A DNA stretch of 7,084 nt, from the NCBI GenBank assembly GCA_022566235.1, contig JADFJI010000115.1, forward strand, positions 1 through 7,084, in the 5' to 3' direction. This document shows positions 6,470 through 7,084 of the stretch, piece by piece. Within the stretch, counting starts at the first letter, position 1. The number at the start of each line of letters is the position of its first letter. Both the position numbers and the translations under genes were made by a program. The DNA is from Chloroflexota bacterium. Its GTDB lineage: Bacteria > Chloroflexota > Dehalococcoidia > Plut-88900. Below the pieces are notes generated by a model. It made no database searches. It was not told where the DNA came from and worked only from the letters and a program-made list of their open reading frames with translations.

Positions 6470-6516
6470 ATAATCTCAAATGAGCCAATAGCAGTCAAGA
6501 GTTTTGCTTTTGCCAA
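6470..6516 (-). promoter_or_regulatory. Candidate operon promoter region
   Basis: Two overlapping sigma-70-like box pairs are visible on the minus strand. TTGACT (6498-6493) and GATTAT (6475-6470) with a 17-base spacer match best (5/6 and 4/6), but the start point would fall near 6463, inside the ribosome binding site. TTGGCA (6516-6511) and TGCTAT (6493-6488), also with a 17-base spacer, match less well (5/6 and 3/6) but would leave a leader of about 30 bases that includes the whole ribosome binding site. The A/T-rich run here, against a GC-rich neighbourhood, supports a promoter in this interval. Which pair is used cannot be decided. Confidence 0.35.
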
Positions 6517-6601
6517 TCTAAAAACTGGGCCCGCGTGACCCACCGTTCCCGGACTTCACTCGTGATAATCTCCAGGCCCTCGGGTCCGGGGGCGCCGGCT
6601 C

Positions 6602-6970
<369 letters not shown>

Positions 6971-7044
6971 ACAAGTACTGACCAATGTAAGAGGGACAGA
7001 TGCTGGAATCCAGCCACATACGGACACGCCCAATGACCATATCC

Positions 7045-7073
7045 ATTACAGCAGGGGAGCACGTGAGCGTCAA
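7045..7073 (-). promoter_or_regulatory. Sigma-70-type promoter of tRNA-Ala
   Basis: On the minus strand TTGACG (7073-7068) and TGTAAT (7050-7045) are each 5/6 matches to consensus, with the ideal 17-base spacer. The predicted start near 7038 gives a leader of about 68 bases that would be removed by tRNA processing. A short perfect hairpin (GCTGG-ATT-CCAGC, 7014-7002) lies in that leader. Confidence 0.55.
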
Positions 7074-7084
7074 CCGCGTGTCCT

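Noticed and set aside
6451..6543. 31-residue N-terminal extension of the MaoC-type gene up to 6543
   Set aside because: It would include the AAGGAGG ribosome binding site and promoter-like boxes, and has no resemblance to the family; ATG 6450 is well placed.

Overview
The window is bacterial DNA dominated by a five-gene, minus-strand cluster (about 6450 down to 1855) for acyl-CoA chemistry. It is flanked on the right by a tRNA-Ala gene with a recombinase remnant against its 3' end, and on the left by about 1.8 kb of gene-poor, seemingly eroded DNA. The organism cannot be fixed from the sequence. A luciferase-like F420-type oxidoreductase of the MSMEG_2256 type together with CaiB/BaiF and MaoC-type genes is typical of Chloroflexota (Dehalococcoidia/SAR202-like), Actinomycetota and some Tectomicrobia-like metagenome bins. 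My low-confidence guess is an uncultured Chloroflexota-type bacterium.

Layout, left to right. At 1-166 (minus) there is a fragment of an ankyrin-repeat gene cut by the window edge. From 145 to about 1780 only weak plus-strand reading frames are seen (145-402, 1025-1246, and an open remnant at 1302-1538), with nothing recognisable in 403-1024. A GC-rich hairpin at 1796-1818 lies just beyond the end of the operon. The operon in transcription order is: MaoC/FAS1-type half-hydratase (6450-5950); CaiB/BaiF CoA-transferase A (5929-4691); CaiB/BaiF CoA-transferase B (4683-3463); MaoC-type hydratase (3445-3005); LLM flavin/F420 oxidoreductase (2886-1855). The first four genes lie within 7-20 bases of each other. 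The last follows after a 118-base gap that may hold its own promoter. Upstream of the operon, 6602-6892 (plus) is the broken C-terminal end of a large serine recombinase, whose frame runs without a stop into the antisense of tRNA-Ala(TGC) at 6895-6970 (minus). The tRNA has a good sigma-70-type promoter at 7045-7073.

How the genes may work together. The CoA-transferase pair should move CoA onto a carboxylic acid, the MaoC pair should hydrate or dehydrate the resulting (enoyl-)acyl-CoA, and the LLM enzyme supplies a redox or monooxygenase step. The most notable feature is that both pairs are asymmetric. CoA-transferase A has Gly where the family's catalytic Asp belongs, while B keeps the Asp at identical spacing. 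The first MaoC protein has Tyr where the catalytic His belongs, while the second keeps the Asp/His pair. This suggests two heteromeric enzymes, each built from one degenerate and one active subunit, arranged as degenerate-degenerate-active-active. The substrate is unknown.
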